Below, in pieces: positions 1 to 12,542 of a stretch of DNA of 64,000 nt. Position numbers and translations under genes: made by a program. Each line of letters begins with the position of its first letter. The stretch's first letter is position 1. The notes beneath the pieces were generated by a model that saw only the letters and a list, made by a program, of their open reading frames with translations, had not been told where the DNA came from and searched no databases. The stretch is from Marthasterias glacialis (lineage: Eukaryota; Echinodermata; Asteroidea; Forcipulatida; Asteriidae): positions 12,634,634 through 12,698,633 of the forward strand of contig OU452235.1 of the NCBI GenBank assembly GCA_911728455.2, given 5' to 3'.

Positions 1-1389
1 ATGTCGTCGCGTATATCCGTGCACGACTCGGCTCTTGATATTCAAGAAATAATGATTTTTCGTCTGAAGATGCGGATGAAGCTATGATGAGGTTTCCTTC
101 GAGGCGTCTACTTCGACTCTCATCCAGAACGCATCCATGCCCCCCGGGATAGAAATTATTGAAGCGGGCCCAGGACGTTAACAAAAAAAAAAAAATACAA
201 GAACAAGAAAGAAAAAAGAAACCCGCTCATACTATGAGTGAAATATTTATGTCTGGATATGCAAAGGATCCTTATGGGATGTATACAAGATGAACACTTG
301 AGCACAGATGTTCTGGTATTTTATGAATATTTGATGGGGCTCTGGGGAAACGACAATTCCCTTTGAATAAATTTGTTTACGTCCAACGGATTGGCCATGA
401 TTAAAAAGGCGGTGCTCGTTTCCCGACACCCGAGTTCAAGAGAAAAAATTCATGAAAATGCAGCTGCTACCGTTGCAGCGTCTCGTTAGAATGTTGTGAT
501 TGATTAGAAAGGCTTGAGCAATCATTGTATTAATGTATTGTTTGAGTTATCAATACCTGAATATCCTGTTTCCGTGAGGAACTTGCCAACTTAAAGATGC
601 ATGTTTTGCTTTTTATTTTTGGAAGAGGTCATTCGATCCAACTTTTCAATGACACAGTAATTCCAGTGAATTTCATCCGTTTAGGTACTCACGTTCTGTG
701 AGAAAACATCGAATGTCTGTTTGTGGTTCGTCAGAGTTTGTATGCATATTCGTATTGTACCTTGATTTTTCTAGTCACGTACTGTTTCCTTTTAAGGGTG
801 GGTGGGGTTTTTTGGTGGTTTTTTTATGGGTAAACTAAGTCATGTTATCCAGTGCATAACGAAGATATCTGCTTATATACAATTTGTGGAAATATAGTAC
901 TTTTTCTGTGGCACCGTTTTAATAATATAAAAAAAACACGGTGTGTTGTCAGGGAATGTCTTTCACGTGCTTATTTAGATTGATGCATTCAAAATCAACA
1001 AAGATGATTTGGGAGATTTTCAAATGCTTCCATCTCGACTTAGACAGTATTTCAGGCGGATTCTCTCATGGGGGATCGGGACTGGTGAACCTTATTTATT
1101 ATCAGTGAGGTTCCAGATTGAAACCAGTACATGAGCTTTTCCGGTGACACCAACTTGTAGTTAAGTAAGATTTTGAACTTTGCAAGGTGGGAATACAGTC
1201 TAGTAAGGTTTGCTGTAACACCATGTCATAATCTCTGTATGACTTGTGGTGGGTTCTGAAAAGAACTGGTGGTTTAAGCAACTCCTTGATGGTATTTATC
1301 AACCATTTGACAGAATTTCACGTGGTTATATTTCTCTGGGAGATTGGCGCTGGTATACCTTCTCCTGAGAGGACGACCTGTGCCAATTT
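1..1389. other. Stretch with no recognised feature
   Basis: I see AT-rich DNA with short homopolymer runs. A 28-codon frame opens at base 1 and closes at 87, but it is too short to judge at the window edge. Confidence 0.3.
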
Positions 1390-1458
1390 TCTGCTTAAGC
1401 ACATAAAGTACTGTAGCTAAGCACAAAACAGTTTTGTTTACCAGAATAAGGTTACCAG
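1390..1458 (-). repeat. Fragment of the GGGCCC-family repeat
   Basis: The blocks TTTTCTGCTTAAGCACA, TAGCTAAGCACAAAACAG and CCAGAATAAGGTTACCAG are shared with the copies at 3974-4395, 16542-16720 and 41519-42194. The hairpin element at 1459-1580 cuts it. Confidence 0.55.
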
Positions 1459-1580
1459 TCAATGGGAGATTTGTGAGACGTTAGCGGGCGCCCCAGTAAG
1501 CGGCCCTTTTCTATTGTTCTCATATTAGAAAAAGACCGCTTACTGGGGCGCCCGCTAACGTCTCAAAATTCTCCCATTGA
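1459..1580. mobile_element. Near-perfect hairpin MITE
   Basis: The 122 bases form arms of about 55 bases (TCAATGGGAGA, GAGACGTTAGCGGGCGCCCC, AGTAAGCGG) around a short AT-rich loop, with only a few mismatches. It interrupts a GGGCCC-family element (AAGCACAAAACAGTTTTG and CCAGAATAAGGTTACCAG just to its left). The high arm identity suggests recent insertion or a fold-back constraint. Confidence 0.7.
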
Positions 1581-1610
1581 ACTGCTTGTTTTTGTTTAGA
1601 AAAAAACCCC

Positions 1611-2938
1611 AGCCAGAACACTGAGAGAACGAAGTCCTCAAATTATGGGGTCGACATGTGTGTGTGGACTTACACACGTTCACACAGTGTTGTCACGAAT
1701 TAGGTATTCTTGTTTTACTCAAAAGGAAGCATTTTCTGTACAGTATTGAATAGCTTAAAACTGAGCGTTATATTAAAAGGATCGGGTGTTCGAAAACGAG
1801 TTCTCAAAACACTCTCTAGTAGAAATCTTATTTTGATTCAAAGAAATTTAAAACACAAATAACACAAGTTGTCAAGCAGATGCTTTACATTTTTGAAACC
1901 AGTTTAACTCACGGCATTAGGCACAACAGTTTTGCCAGCGATTTATTTGTTCCGTTTTCTGTCGATCATAATAACAATGATTTGTAAGATTTTAAAATGT
2001 GAAGTGCTTCTACCGAAGTAAATTAATGTTCAAATTTGAAACTATGGTAGAATAAGCACAACAGATCTTCAAACATGTTCCCAAATCCTTCTAGATCCTC
2101 TTTGCCAAAATGAAAGATTGAGAAGGACTGAGGGCTGTAGGCCCAAATAACAATTACTTATCAGGTCTCATGTAGGCAAAAAAGGGTTTTTAACCCTCCT
2201 ACTATCTGACTATTCAATATCATCCATGGTTTGAGTGATAGATACACACTGCCGTAGGGCAATGATATGTGGTTAAGTCCATAGTTCTGTGCACAGTTGT
2301 GATCCACTATACACAACTGTTGCAGTTGAATAGTAACTCAGCTCATTGGTAGTGTGTTATGGGAAGTCTGGAGGTGTAGGGTTCTGTTATAGTTATTTTA
2401 AAAGAACGAATGTGTCAAGTCCGTCCTTTCTTCCCGTCTGTGCAAGTATACGGCGGACCGGCCCGCCGTAGAACCTGCCGGTACTCCCCGCAAAAACCGC
2501 AACCGATATCCGGCAATTTCACACGGATCGATACCGTGTAGAACACTCAACGTGTGACAGCCCCGTACGCCTGCACCGTCCTTGGGGAGTGGGACGAACT
2601 CACCGTTTGATTAGTTTATGTTTTGGGTTCAATCAATTTCATTTAGGATTTTGAGTTGTGTTTTTCTTTCTAATTATCGTGAAATGGATATTGGAGGTTG
2701 TTTTCACTTCCCCACCGGGGGGTAGCGATGCAATGATGGTTGATTGAATTACATAGGAGTAGACATTTTCTGTAAGTAATTATAATTTAATATCGGTGAA
2801 ATTTGGCATTTGAGCAACTATTGCAGGACACTATGGTCTCTCCTATATAAACATGTGTGCACACTTTCTGCCGATAAAAAATGTGACTTTTGTGATGTCG
2901 TGGGTCACATGATAAACGTTTAATGCCACACAATGTTA
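1611..2938. other. No gene; contains a short GC-rich island and a repeat fragment
   Basis: 2185-2250 (CTATTCAATATCATC and following) resembles 44455-44515, a short dispersed repeat. 2425-2600 is clearly richer in G and C than its surroundings, with GGCGGACCGGCCCGCCG able to pair with itself. I recognise no RNA gene or exon there. Confidence 0.3.
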
Positions 2939-3046
2939 GGCCGCGTCCGGATGAAGCGACTTCTGCTACGGCTACGGTGCAAGAATATGACTTATTAGTG
3001 TTTCAGCCATAGCCACAGCCGAAGCCGTTAATTCGGACACGACCTT
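2939..3046. mobile_element. MITE-like repeat with GTCCGAAT ends, copy 1
   Basis: The ends read CCGCGTCCGGATGAAGCGAC and TTAATTCGGACACGACC, inverted relative to one another, with internal GGCTACGG/CCGTAGCC-type pairing (CTACGGCTACGG and CCATAGCCACAGCC). Further copies are at 8852-9079, 12543-12680, 44245-44359 and 45828-45954. Confidence 0.6.
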
Positions 3047-3077
3047 AAAGGGAATCGAACATGTATGCCCAATACTG

Positions 3078-3540
3078 TCGTCTGGGGACACGACGTATTC
3101 CAGTGCTAGAAATATTCCAGATTGTATTGTGGATTTCAATAAAAGTGTGACTCATATACTTTTAACGCACCAAAGCTCTCCAGCGGATTACATTCGCCGG
3201 TGTTCATACTTCGGGGGTTATTGCATACGTCTAAATTACCAGCGTCTAGGGACACGACCGATTTCTATTATTAAAATGTTCCAATTTATGTGCGCAGAAT
3301 GATGAGTCATGTATGTTTCAAAGCCCTCTAGAGGATCAAATTCGCCAATAAAGGGGACTCTGAGGCCTTTCGTGCGTTCACATTACGGATGTCGGGGAAC
3401 ACGACCAATTTCAATGCCCCTCCAACTGTCAATTTTTAGCAAGAGAGATATGGGTGCCTGTCCTACTGGCTGCCAGAAATCGGTTACCTGCCGAAACACC
3501 ACGGAATGTGCATTGCTCGTGACTGGCTACCAGCTAAATT
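3078..3540. repeat. Degenerate tandem repeat, about 150-165 base unit
   Basis: Three units begin with GTCGTCTGGGGACACGACG (3078), GCGTCTAGGGACACGACCG (3242) and GTCGGGGAACACGACCAA (3391), with shared later blocks such as AAGCTCTCCAGCGGAT and AAGCCCTCTAGAGGAT, both followed by ATTCGCC. Divergence between units is high. Confidence 0.5.
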
Positions 3541-3973
3541 TTACCAATTAAAATTTGTTTTCACATGATACAATTCGGCTCTGGTGTTTTGCTGAGGCGT
3601 ATTTTTATTTCACGATCGAAGGCTCGTCCTTGTATTCACACAATCCGGGGTGAATTCACACAATCTGTGATGCATTCAAGGCGACAGAATTGAACCACAT
3701 TGCCCTCTGTGAGTCTCTCAAGCAAATGATATTGTCGTTGCCTTCATGCAGTGTGATATTGTTGGGAATTTCTTAAGCACAAATAGGGAAAGAGGCAGTT
3801 ATGTTTGTCTCGCAAGGGATTCATTTACCCCTCCCTGTTTTTAGCTGTGCTGTGATGAGGAGACGCGTTTATATCTCGCCATGTCTTGTTTCTGCGCATT
3901 GGGGCAGGTTTCTGTCCCCTATGTAGCCCACACCTCCAGTGGCTTTTGGGCCTTGTGATGGACGACTAATTTT

Positions 3974-4395
3974 GTACTATAAACAAAAAGTAACTTAACA
4001 CAAAACAATTTTTACTTACCAGAATAAGGTTACCGGCCCGAATAACATGTCACATGTACAGTCGGCGACTGTTTCCTGCTTGTCCCTGCTTTAGCAGAAA
4101 ATTATTAAGCACCACTGTGTGCTTATTTTTATATATATATTTTTTATATATATTATCTCATCATACACTGTAAAAGTAGGTTGGTCGGGGCAGCGTTGGT
4201 TGGTCGTGGAGGCGTGGTTTGACTAACAAGAGTCAAAGTCATGTCTCATACGGCTGATTAGCGCTGTTTTGACTAGCTTATTTTTGCAGTGTAACCGCTG
4301 TGATCTAGATGGAATGGCGGTATATTATATGCCTCTTTGTATGTATGTATGCATGTAGTTAAAACAGCTCTATAAAATTGGGCCCAGCTAGTCAT
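3974..4395. repeat. GGGCCC-family repeat carrying a nested element
   Basis: The left part matches the family (AACAAAAAGTAACTTAACAC, CCAGAATAAGGTTACCGG, TTAGCAGAAAATTATTAAGC) and the right end is CTCTATAAAATTGGGCCCAG. Between them lie AT microsatellite sequence (4128-4157) and a small element at about 4169-4302 bounded by ACACTGTAAAA and TTTTGCAGTGTAA. Confidence 0.5.
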
Positions 4396-5030
4396 TACGA
4401 CCGGAACTTCTTGTATGACCAGACTGAAGGGTAGTTTTAAAGCTCAACTTTAACAACACAAAATGGCGCCATAAAGTATCCAGTGCAAGATAAATTTTCA
4501 ACACTTAGGGGCTTTTATTAGGATCTCTTTAAAGCACAAGAAGGAAAGACGTCCATCTATCTCTTTCACACCTCTTCTGAGGATATAATCTCACCAGTGA
4601 GTCACCTCCTGTGGTGAGAGATGAAATTGAAGGATCCTTGTGGATCGATAGCTGCATCCCTCGCTACCCGCATGGCCATTGTAGATGAAGGGATGGCGAG
4701 ATTGGTACTGGTTTGCACCCATTGTGAGGTCCTAGTGCACCTGTTGTCAAACAGGCATCCTGTATTGATGCCTGGGGAGTGGGGATATGTATAGATTGAT
4801 GCTTTTTTTTGTTGGCTACATGGTTTTTGTATTGTTAAGAGCATGTAGGTATTCCTGGATTATGTCCAGGAATATGGAAACGGTAATTGGTTTAAAGGAG
4901 GTGGTAACTCTGGGTTCGAGGTGTGTTAGTTGTTGATAACGTGTGATGGAAATCGTGAATCTTTTGTGATCTGTTAAAATTATGGTAACATGTGAGGGTG
5001 AGCTTATTAACGGAAGGTTGAATGACATTT
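4396..5030. other. No recognised feature
   Basis: I see unique-looking sequence with two overlapping minus-strand open frames that have no protein-like character. Confidence 0.25.
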
Positions 5031-5170
5031 ACGTTCTGTCGGAGCGTCTGTTAACATTCACTGAATAGTTCGACAACCTATGGTGACCAATGGTAAAATG
5101 AATGTCAACCTATAGGATAAGCCTTACAGCAAAATAATGCCAACATTTTTTATGACAAATCTGACACCGT

Positions 5171-5210
5171 ATTTTTAAATGTCTTTACCTATTTTTAAAT
5201 GTCTTTACCT
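5171..5210. repeat. Perfect 20-base tandem duplication
   Basis: ATTTTTAAATGTCTTTACCT occurs twice head to tail without a mismatch, which suggests recent slippage. Confidence 0.85.
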
Positions 5211-5266
5211 GTGTCAAAATCTATGGTGAAATGTTTGCCAACCTATGGAGAACTGTCTCCCTTCAT

Positions 5267-5370
5267 GATGTTGGAACCATTGGGTGATGTCTTTTTCTGT
5301 TTACCTTTTGGTGAAATTGATGTTGGCACCATTGGGTGATATCTTTTTCAGTTTACCTTTTGGTGAAATT
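5267..5370. repeat. 52-base tandem duplication
   Basis: Two units starting GATGTTGGAACCATTGGGTG and GATGTTGGCACCATTGGGTG differ at only a few positions. The whole 5040-5460 stretch contains further degenerate CAACCTATG and GGTGAAAT blocks. Confidence 0.8.
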
Positions 5371-5754
5371 TCTGTAAACAGTGGTTGAATGAGTGTCAAC
5401 CTATGTTTAATTTCTTTCACCAAATTTTAAATATCTTGCAAGCTAAGGTGAAGTTTGAATGAAACTTGTACAAAAAAAACATTATAACTTTGTTAGCATT
5501 TTCATCATTCACAGTGTGTCTTTTACAAATCTACAAGTGTACCTTTGCCAGCGAATGAAATCGTTATGGGGTCTTTCTGGGACCCACTAATTTTTCACAC
5601 ACTCACAACAACGGATCTCAAATGGATGGATTTTTCAGGGGCTCCGGTCGAAGCCTCTTCTTGGCTTACACACCTCCAGATTCCCTCCCGGTACGTAGTC
5701 GTTATTCCTCCCCGCTTTAATTTGAATGGACTCGGTGAAACGTGATCAGTTCAT

Positions 5755-6110
5755 GTCCTACGGAGACTTTTATCTCTCATTGTTGGAGCAAATAGAATCA
5801 ATTGAATTGAACCGAGCCTTCGCACTGTTAAAGGTGGGTTATTTACGGTCAAGACAAGTTTTCATATCAGGTCTTGGCATGGTCATTAGAGGGCGCCATT
5901 TACAGGATCGTGCCATGCCCTACGGATACCTTTTCTCTTTCATTGTTGGACCAAATGTATATAATAAACTGAAATGAAGCAAGTCTTTGCATTATTAAAG
6001 GTGGTCTTCTTACTCCGTGCGCGGTTACTATATAGAGGGCGCTCTTAACTCGATTCAATCATGTCAATCAAGACTTTCTAATTATTAAATTAAAATGTGG
6101 TCACGAAAAG
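5755..6110. repeat. Two degenerate tandem units, period about 163
   Basis: CATTGTTGGAGCAAAT at 5778 and CATTGTTGGACCAAAT at 5941 start parallel blocks that continue with GCACTGTTAAAGGTGG / GCATTATTAAAGGTGG and TTAGAGGGCGCC / ATAGAGGGCGCT. A further degenerate unit may continue to about 6180 (GAGGACGCCC). Confidence 0.55.
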
Positions 6111-6524
6111 TTTCCCCATCCGGTCCATGCACTGCGGTTACTTGAGGACGCCCTATCTCAAGTCACACCGCGACTTATTAACTACATGTCAAAGCACACC
6201 AATCACAGTTGATTTGATTTTTAGTACAGAACTTTATAATTTTGCTTCACGTTTAAATTGATTGAAACAAGCCGAGACTAAAAGTCATGGACCTGGTCCC
6301 TCCAGTTTATTATCAGGAAGCAGTGTTTGTGGTTGTGAAGCAAAAGGGTACCTCGTCAGGTCTAGGGTAGTGTTTTCATGGGAAAAGTTCCAACAGCTGT
6401 CTTTAATAATAAATGCATTTCATTATTAAAATGAGCATACCGTGCGCTCGGCTTCTTTTGCACGCCGGTCGAACTCTTTAATTATCAATGTCATTCAATA
6501 CATGCAAGGCGAGACATCTCACAC

Positions 6525-6945
6525 AAACGCAGTTCTCAAACCTCACACCGATTCCCAATTATTTCCCGGCTAAGTTAATCTAATTACTGCATCCCTCCAT
6601 CTTTAGTATAGATGTTTGATCTTTTCGGAGCTCCGTGGTCTTTGTGAAATAGTGATTCAAAATATCAGTCTGGCATTTAGCGTGTTTCTTTATGGCAGTG
6701 GCTGTAGATTACAGCGGGAACTTTGAAGTTTAGACAAGAAGATGTTCTTGCCATAGCCTTAGCGCCTGTAGTTAGTTGTGTTGTTCGTCATCCTTGACGT
6801 AATTTGAGCCGGAAGTGTCATGCAAACGAAAAGCACAAACGCAGTTCTCAAGCACAAACTATCGCACCGCTTCACGCGCATCCCACTGTGTGAAACCGGA
6901 AGTACGTCACTACTTACGCGGAGGACAGGAAGTGCCCACAAGTTC
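6525..6945. repeat. Short repeated blocks with CCGGAAGT motifs
   Basis: CACAAACGCAGTTCTCAA occurs at about 6521 and again at 6836. Around 6808-6935 there are two CCGGAAGT sequences and one AGGAAGT, close to the ETS-factor core. CCGGAAGT is also part of a hairpin repeat at 22286-22362, so the motifs may simply belong to a repeat. Confidence 0.35.
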
Positions 6946-7194
6946 CGAGGCTTCTCAAGTTCTTTGTAGTTTTTCAGGTCAGCTTGCTCGCTCCATTACA
7001 ATTGTGTAACTTATCGCTCTGTCACAGTGTTAAGTAGATATTTGGCTTGAGGGTCAAATCAATCAAGCTTGGATCATGAACGTGATAATACCTTGAAGGT
7101 GGTACTGACGGTGTTCAGTTACCATTTCAATTTGTGACACGACCAACTTAGTCAGACTCCACGACTGTAAGGGAGCATCTTCAAAGATCTAGAA

Positions 7195-7430
7195 CACGTT
7201 CATTGCCTTTGTATTTGCCTTTCCCACCAACCTTTACCTTTAAATAAACCTTTAACCTTACAATAACATGTACCTTTACCTTTACATAAACCTTTACCTA
7301 AACATATATCTTTTCCCTTCATCCCTTTACATTTACCTTTACATAAACGTTTACGTTAACCTTTGTCTTAACATTTACATTTACCTTTACATTTTCCTTG
7401 ATTTTGCCTCTGCATTTGCCTTCTTTGCCG
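7195..7430. repeat. Degenerate CCTTTACATTTA minisatellite
   Basis: The stretch is built of CCTTTAC, ATTTAC and ATAAAC blocks in variable order over about 235 bases, followed by pyrimidine-rich DNA to 7555. The apparent plus-strand open frame through it is a product of the repeat. Confidence 0.65.
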
Positions 7431-8092
7431 ATATAATTACATTTGCCTATCCCTTTATTAATTTTCCCTTGCCATTCCATGTCTTTTCCCATTTAGGTTT
7501 CTTTTCCCCTTTCCTTCCCCCCCCCCCTTTTCTCCTTTTTCTTTCAGTAACATGCGTTTCGTAGTGGAACCTTGTTCAGTATTCTGATCGAACAGGGAAC
7601 ATTATTTACCAAGAAGAGTGCCTGGGCTTTCTTAGCATTGGTACTTCCTGAGAGTAAGCGCCTTTTCTGGCACGGCCATCGTTTCTGTTCAGACCACAGT
7701 GGCATTCCAGTTTAAACCAATATGAATCGACATACCAGTTTAACAAACATGTACGTACACATTATGCGTTTTAGCATTATGCACTATACACTATCGAAAC
7801 GATTTAAGTTGTCAAATACTTTGTAAATGTGTAAGAAGAAAAAAATAGCACTGAACAACGTTTCAAAATAGAGTGTGCATCGTACAAACAAAAACGCCAA
7901 TTTATTAAATATTATTCACACAATGTTTTATTTGAACAATGCCAGTTTAGAGATCCGTTGCAGCACTCCTTTACGACTTAAAGTGCCTCTTTTTCTTTCG
8001 ATCTGTTTTCGAATTACTTCAAGTACTGCTTCAAGAATGGTTGGCCCTTCTTTGTACATCATTATTACCAACTAAGAGTTAGAGTTTCCTGT

Positions 8093-8345
8093 AAGTACGT
8101 GACTCTGCCATTAAACAGCGTGTCTTCATACCATACGAGTGCCCCTTTTAAATTGTACTCGATGTCTGTACGCCATTGAGTGTTTACATCAATTATAAAC
8201 CTAGATTGCTCCTTTAAGTACGTGCATTTTCCGTCAGTGAGCTTTTACATCATAAGAGTGCCCCTTTAAACATTTCTCTGATCTCTCTACGCCATTGCGT
8301 GTGTACACAGCAGTTGCAAACCAAGACTGCGCCTTTAAGTGAGTG
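8093..8345. repeat. Tandem repeat, period about 122
   Basis: AAGTACGTG starts units at 8093 and 8216, and AAGTGAGTG begins a partial third at 8337. Each unit has GAGTGCCCCTTTTA/GAGTGCCCCTTTAA and CTACGCCATTG blocks in the same order. Confidence 0.65.
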
Positions 8346-8787
8346 CCCCTCTGTTTTCTTACACGTAGCCTTCACTATCGATTTTTCAGACCGTTTCCTA
8401 ACCTACATATCTAAACGTGTTTCTGTCAATTTTCATTCCGATTTGTTTCGATAATGCTTGTTTTCGCCCTATGGCCATCTCCATTGTGCACTTCCAATTA
8501 TCAATGACACAAACAGGCTGTATTGATCAGAATTATAAATAATTCCCAGTAATGAACCATATTAGTCGTAGTAAATACACTCATGCGTTTCCATCCAAAT
8601 TGAGTCCATGAGTAAAAATAGTAAAAATAGTCAGGTCCCTTGGTATGAAATAAAGATGAGAGTTGTCATTGTTTTTGTGTTTACAGGGCACCTGACTATA
8701 AGCTTAAGATGGCTTTATGAATTAGACGGTGATCATCTTATTAAAAATTCCACTTTTAATACTCAGTATTATGGTTAATTGGTTTAT

Positions 8788-8834
8788 GGTTGAATGGTGG
8801 AAAACACTAGTCTAGTGTTTTCCACTATTCAACC
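8788..8834. repeat. Hairpin with 23-base arms
   Basis: GGTTGAATGGTGGAAAACAC plus TAG pairs with its complement through a one-base loop, with a single mismatch. It may be the core of a small MITE or a cruciform-forming site. Confidence 0.8.
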
Positions 8835-8851
8835 AATGTGTTCACATTTAT

Positions 8852-9079
8852 GCCATGTCCGAATTAAGCGACTACGGCTACGGCTATATGACCGTTTGCT
8901 GCAATGACAACGTTGGAGAATAGGACTTTTCGGCATTCCGGCCTTAGCCACCGCCAAAGCCATCGTCTGCGGCTATGGCTACGGCTGGAGTGCCTCAGCA
9001 TCATGCGTCAAAGTGTAGGACGTCCTTAGCAACACCCTTGGCAACAGCCGTAGTCGTAGCCGCTAATTCGGATATGCCC
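8852..9079. mobile_element. MITE-like repeat with GTCCGAAT ends, copy 2
   Basis: It begins CATGTCCGAATTAAGCGAC and ends GCCGCTAATTCGGATATG. This is the longest copy, with extra internal sequence including a GACGTCCTTAGCAACACCC block also found, inverted, at 44285-44310 (GGGGTGTTGCTAAGGACGTC). Confidence 0.6.
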
Positions 9080-10100
9080 TTAGTCTGAAAGTAAAAAAAA
9101 TAGTCCGGTCCTTGTATAGGGAATAATGATACATTCAACCTGATGTTTTCAAAATGCAGTTAACAAAAATAGGCTGGTTCCTGTATAGAAGATGATGATT
9201 AGAACTATCGTTTCCATTGTGCATATAAGGAACCTGCCTGAGAAGGCAAAACCAAACATATCATGTGACGCACAGGCCTGTAATATTTTAAGACAGGTAC
9301 AAATATAATCCCCCCTTAGCTGATTTACTTGGATTATCCTCGCTCTAAAATCCATTGTGTTAACTCAACTCCCAAACCGTTGGACTCTGATGAAGATAGT
9401 ATGCCCGATCCCTTGAAAAACGCTATCAGTTTACTTTGATTCACAGTCCGCAGTCCAACCCAACACAAACAAACACAGTTGGATTTTAATGAGTCGGTGT
9501 TGGTTGTTGAAAAACAGACAATAAGTATAACTAAATGGAGTCATGTTTAATTTGCGTATTCGTGATTCTACCAGTAACTCAGTTCTTCTTATAAACACAA
9601 GCCGGTACAAAGGGGGTTTGAGTCTTTTTTAATTTTGCTACATTATGCACACACGCCACATATTCGGAGCGAAGCCTGCATGCTTATCACACCATCCCGT
9701 GGTCACACGTGTCTGCATATCCAACTCGAGTGCAACGGCAGAGTTATTAAGCAACACTGTCCATGCCTCCAAAGATGTTTTCCCTTTGGAGTAGCGAGGT
9801 GTCTTCCGTTCGGGCTTAAACATTAAATAACAAAGAGAAGCCAGCAGGAAGATTCGTTTAAAGATGTTTTACAAATAAATAAAAAAAAACATGTGGCAAT
9901 CAAACTGTGGTGCATGGAACTCATGTGAACGCAAAGCAGTGGCCTTTGGGCATTGTGATTGGCGAATTGCATACAAAAATAAAATAAAATTAAATTAATA
10001 AAGAAAATACACAAGGGGGTACCCCTCCCCCAAAATATCCATCGTTACCGTTGATTATTACAACATAATCTTATTCGTATTCGACGTAGAAACAGAGAGA
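9080..10100. other. No recognised gene
   Basis: I see AT-rich sequence with several short open frames on both strands, none protein-like. Confidence 0.25.
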
Positions 10101-10114
10101 AGGAGAGGCAGAAG

Positions 10115-10420
10115 CTCTGTAAACATACCTTTTCTCGATTCAAAGATAGTGAGCATACAATCACGTAACACAACGTTTTCAATGATGCGCACTATTGCTT
10201 CAAAGATTTTCGTTTTACCTGTACCGCAGCAGCAGTTTTATAACATTGTAAAATGAAAATCTTTACTTTGATTCAGAGAGAGTTATCTGAACATTATCTG
10301 AACTCAAACTACCCAAGTGTATCAGTATTGTCACTGTTGCATTGTTAGCAATGCTACCCAGTCTTATTTCAAAGATGGCTAAGCGCACAGGTAACACCAG
10401 GGACAAATTTCATTATAATA
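10115..10420. repeat. Degenerate CTTGATTCAAAG repeat cluster
   Basis: Partial units such as CTCGATTCAAAGATAGTGAG and TTTGATTCAGAGAGAG recur at intervals of about 65-130 bases, with GTAGCA/GCAGCAG-like blocks between. It belongs to the family best seen at 33050-34300 and 58265-58385. Confidence 0.4.
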
Positions 10421-12542
10421 GTCTGTAAGCACATACAATTGCTTTGCAACTAAAAATATTGCTAAGTAGAATCAGGTCACCAGCGAAAATAGTATGTCAG
10501 ATATTGATTTTTTTTTTACTCTTTAAAAAAGCCAAAATTACACCACTCGGGCGAGAGAGTGAAATTGTCACTCTTTTACATTTAGAGAGTGACCTTATCT
10601 TGACTCAAAGGGAGTACAACAGTAGGTTTGGGTTTTTTTTTTGGTTTTTTTTTATTACAAATATTTACTAGAATCAGCGGGACCTCTTTAAAGTACACGC
10701 CGAGGATGACAGACTGTCAGAGGCACTTGCCCCTCCTTCGCGGGCATTGCAACCGACCTTACTTACATGCAGACAGCGGTAATCTGAAGCTTACCAAAAC
10801 ACCGGCGAACATTCATGACTAGAATATAAATGTGCTTCCAAGAGTTCTTTAATTCGCTGTTTCTAGGGTACATGAATGCTGGTGCATTTTAATGAAGATT
10901 TACACCCCCCCCCCCCTCGTCTTGTCCCGAGCCGTCTCGTCCGCAATTTGGCTTTAGATGTATAATAGCTAAAAACGGAGGTATCACCTATCCTCTTGCA
11001 TCTTATATCCCTGCGTTGGGTTGACTCTCTGCCTGCCATTTATGTAATCAGTACGGAAATGTCATCCTATGTAACTCCATCTGTCGTCGCTTTCACAAAA
11101 TGCATACGTGTGTCTTACGGTGATAATACGTGCCAATGTAAGTTGCAAAGCTATTGGCATAATTTTTTTGCGGTAAACGTACCGTACAAAAATGCACATT
11201 TGACCAAAAAATCACTTGATGTAAACGTATCATGCGAGTACACCCCGTTTTCTTGGTAAATCAAGCTAACACCGTGAAGCAAATTCACAGAGTTTACGCA
11301 TCATGGGTGCCAAACTTTTGCCGTAAAATTTACGGGTAACGCGCGCGCTCTCGATCAGTGCATTATGTCGACACTCCAAGTTCGTAAACACTGGTTCCTT
11401 TTAACAGAAGAAATTCGTAAGAGATACTATCACAAGGTGTTACCTAAGTTTCTTGAAAGCCTTTGTGGTCGTAATAGGAGGTAATATTACTTTTAGGGGA
11501 AAATATTTTGTAAGTAACTGGGAAAATTATTGACGAGACTTTTAAAATACTTTTGAGCCAAATTGTAGCAAACGTGTGAGTGCAGTAGGAAGCCTTCACT
11601 GTACAAATTGGGCTCTGCGCTGCTCCTCAAGAAATCACTACTCCTAAATATAAAACCCACCAGCGGCAAAGTAAATATTTGAATTGACCGTTGGGACAGC
11701 TCTCCCACTCAGCATATCGTTCACGCAGATCACTTGAAATACAGAATATTTTCCCCATCAAAAGATGAGTATTGATGACCTTTCATCGCCCCAAAAAATG
11801 GTAAACCGGTTGTTTGTTGTCAGCAAAACAATCCTGGCCTCAGATTTCCCTCGCGTCTCTCGGCCGGTGATTATGTGCATATCCTCCCGGCATCGCTGAC
11901 ACGATGAAGGGTCTCCACGGGGAGGCCAACCAGGATCGATAGCGGATAACCCAAGGTACCGACTCATCCGGTATTATGTGTGGAGGTTTTTTTTTTCATC
12001 GGCTCTTTTTGGCAGTCTCACCATGCAGCGTTCTTCCTTGCACTTCCTGTCTCTCCCCCAACTCTGTTGTTTTTTCCTCCAACATTTTGGAAGGGAAAAG
12101 ACTTAACCAAGTCGCTCTCTCTAGGCCTGTGATGTACGGTAACCGAGAGATGAGAATTAAAACCAGTGACTGCTTGGTGACAGGTTTAACCCCTGGCGTC
12201 AACAGTTGCGATATAGACTTGACCTAGTCGCCTTTTTTTTTATTGTTTTCATTATGTCCGTTTTCATGGTTAATTTGACCAGTTCATTTTTTGCGTTAAA
12301 ACTCGATCTGCTCAATTTAATTCATCATGTTGGAATCTCTAATGCATCCTGGTTTGAAAGCATCTTGGTTTGAAAGCTGCTATATAATGTTTATTTTTTT
12401 CCATTCATTAAATTTCATGTAACCAAACCGAGACTGGGAGGATGGCAGTGGTCTGGTTCCTGGTACATGGTCTCAGTGTGATTTGTCTATCGGTGAACGT
12501 GTCAGTTATGGTACACCAGACCATTTTGATGACGATACTAGA

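Noticed and set aside
1-87. Short frame open at the window start
   Set aside because: Only 28 codons before a stop, no recognisable feature, and no splice donor context that stands out.
7268-7564. 98-codon Tyr/Leu-rich frame
   Set aside because: It is built from the CCTTTACATTTA minisatellite and a pyrimidine run.
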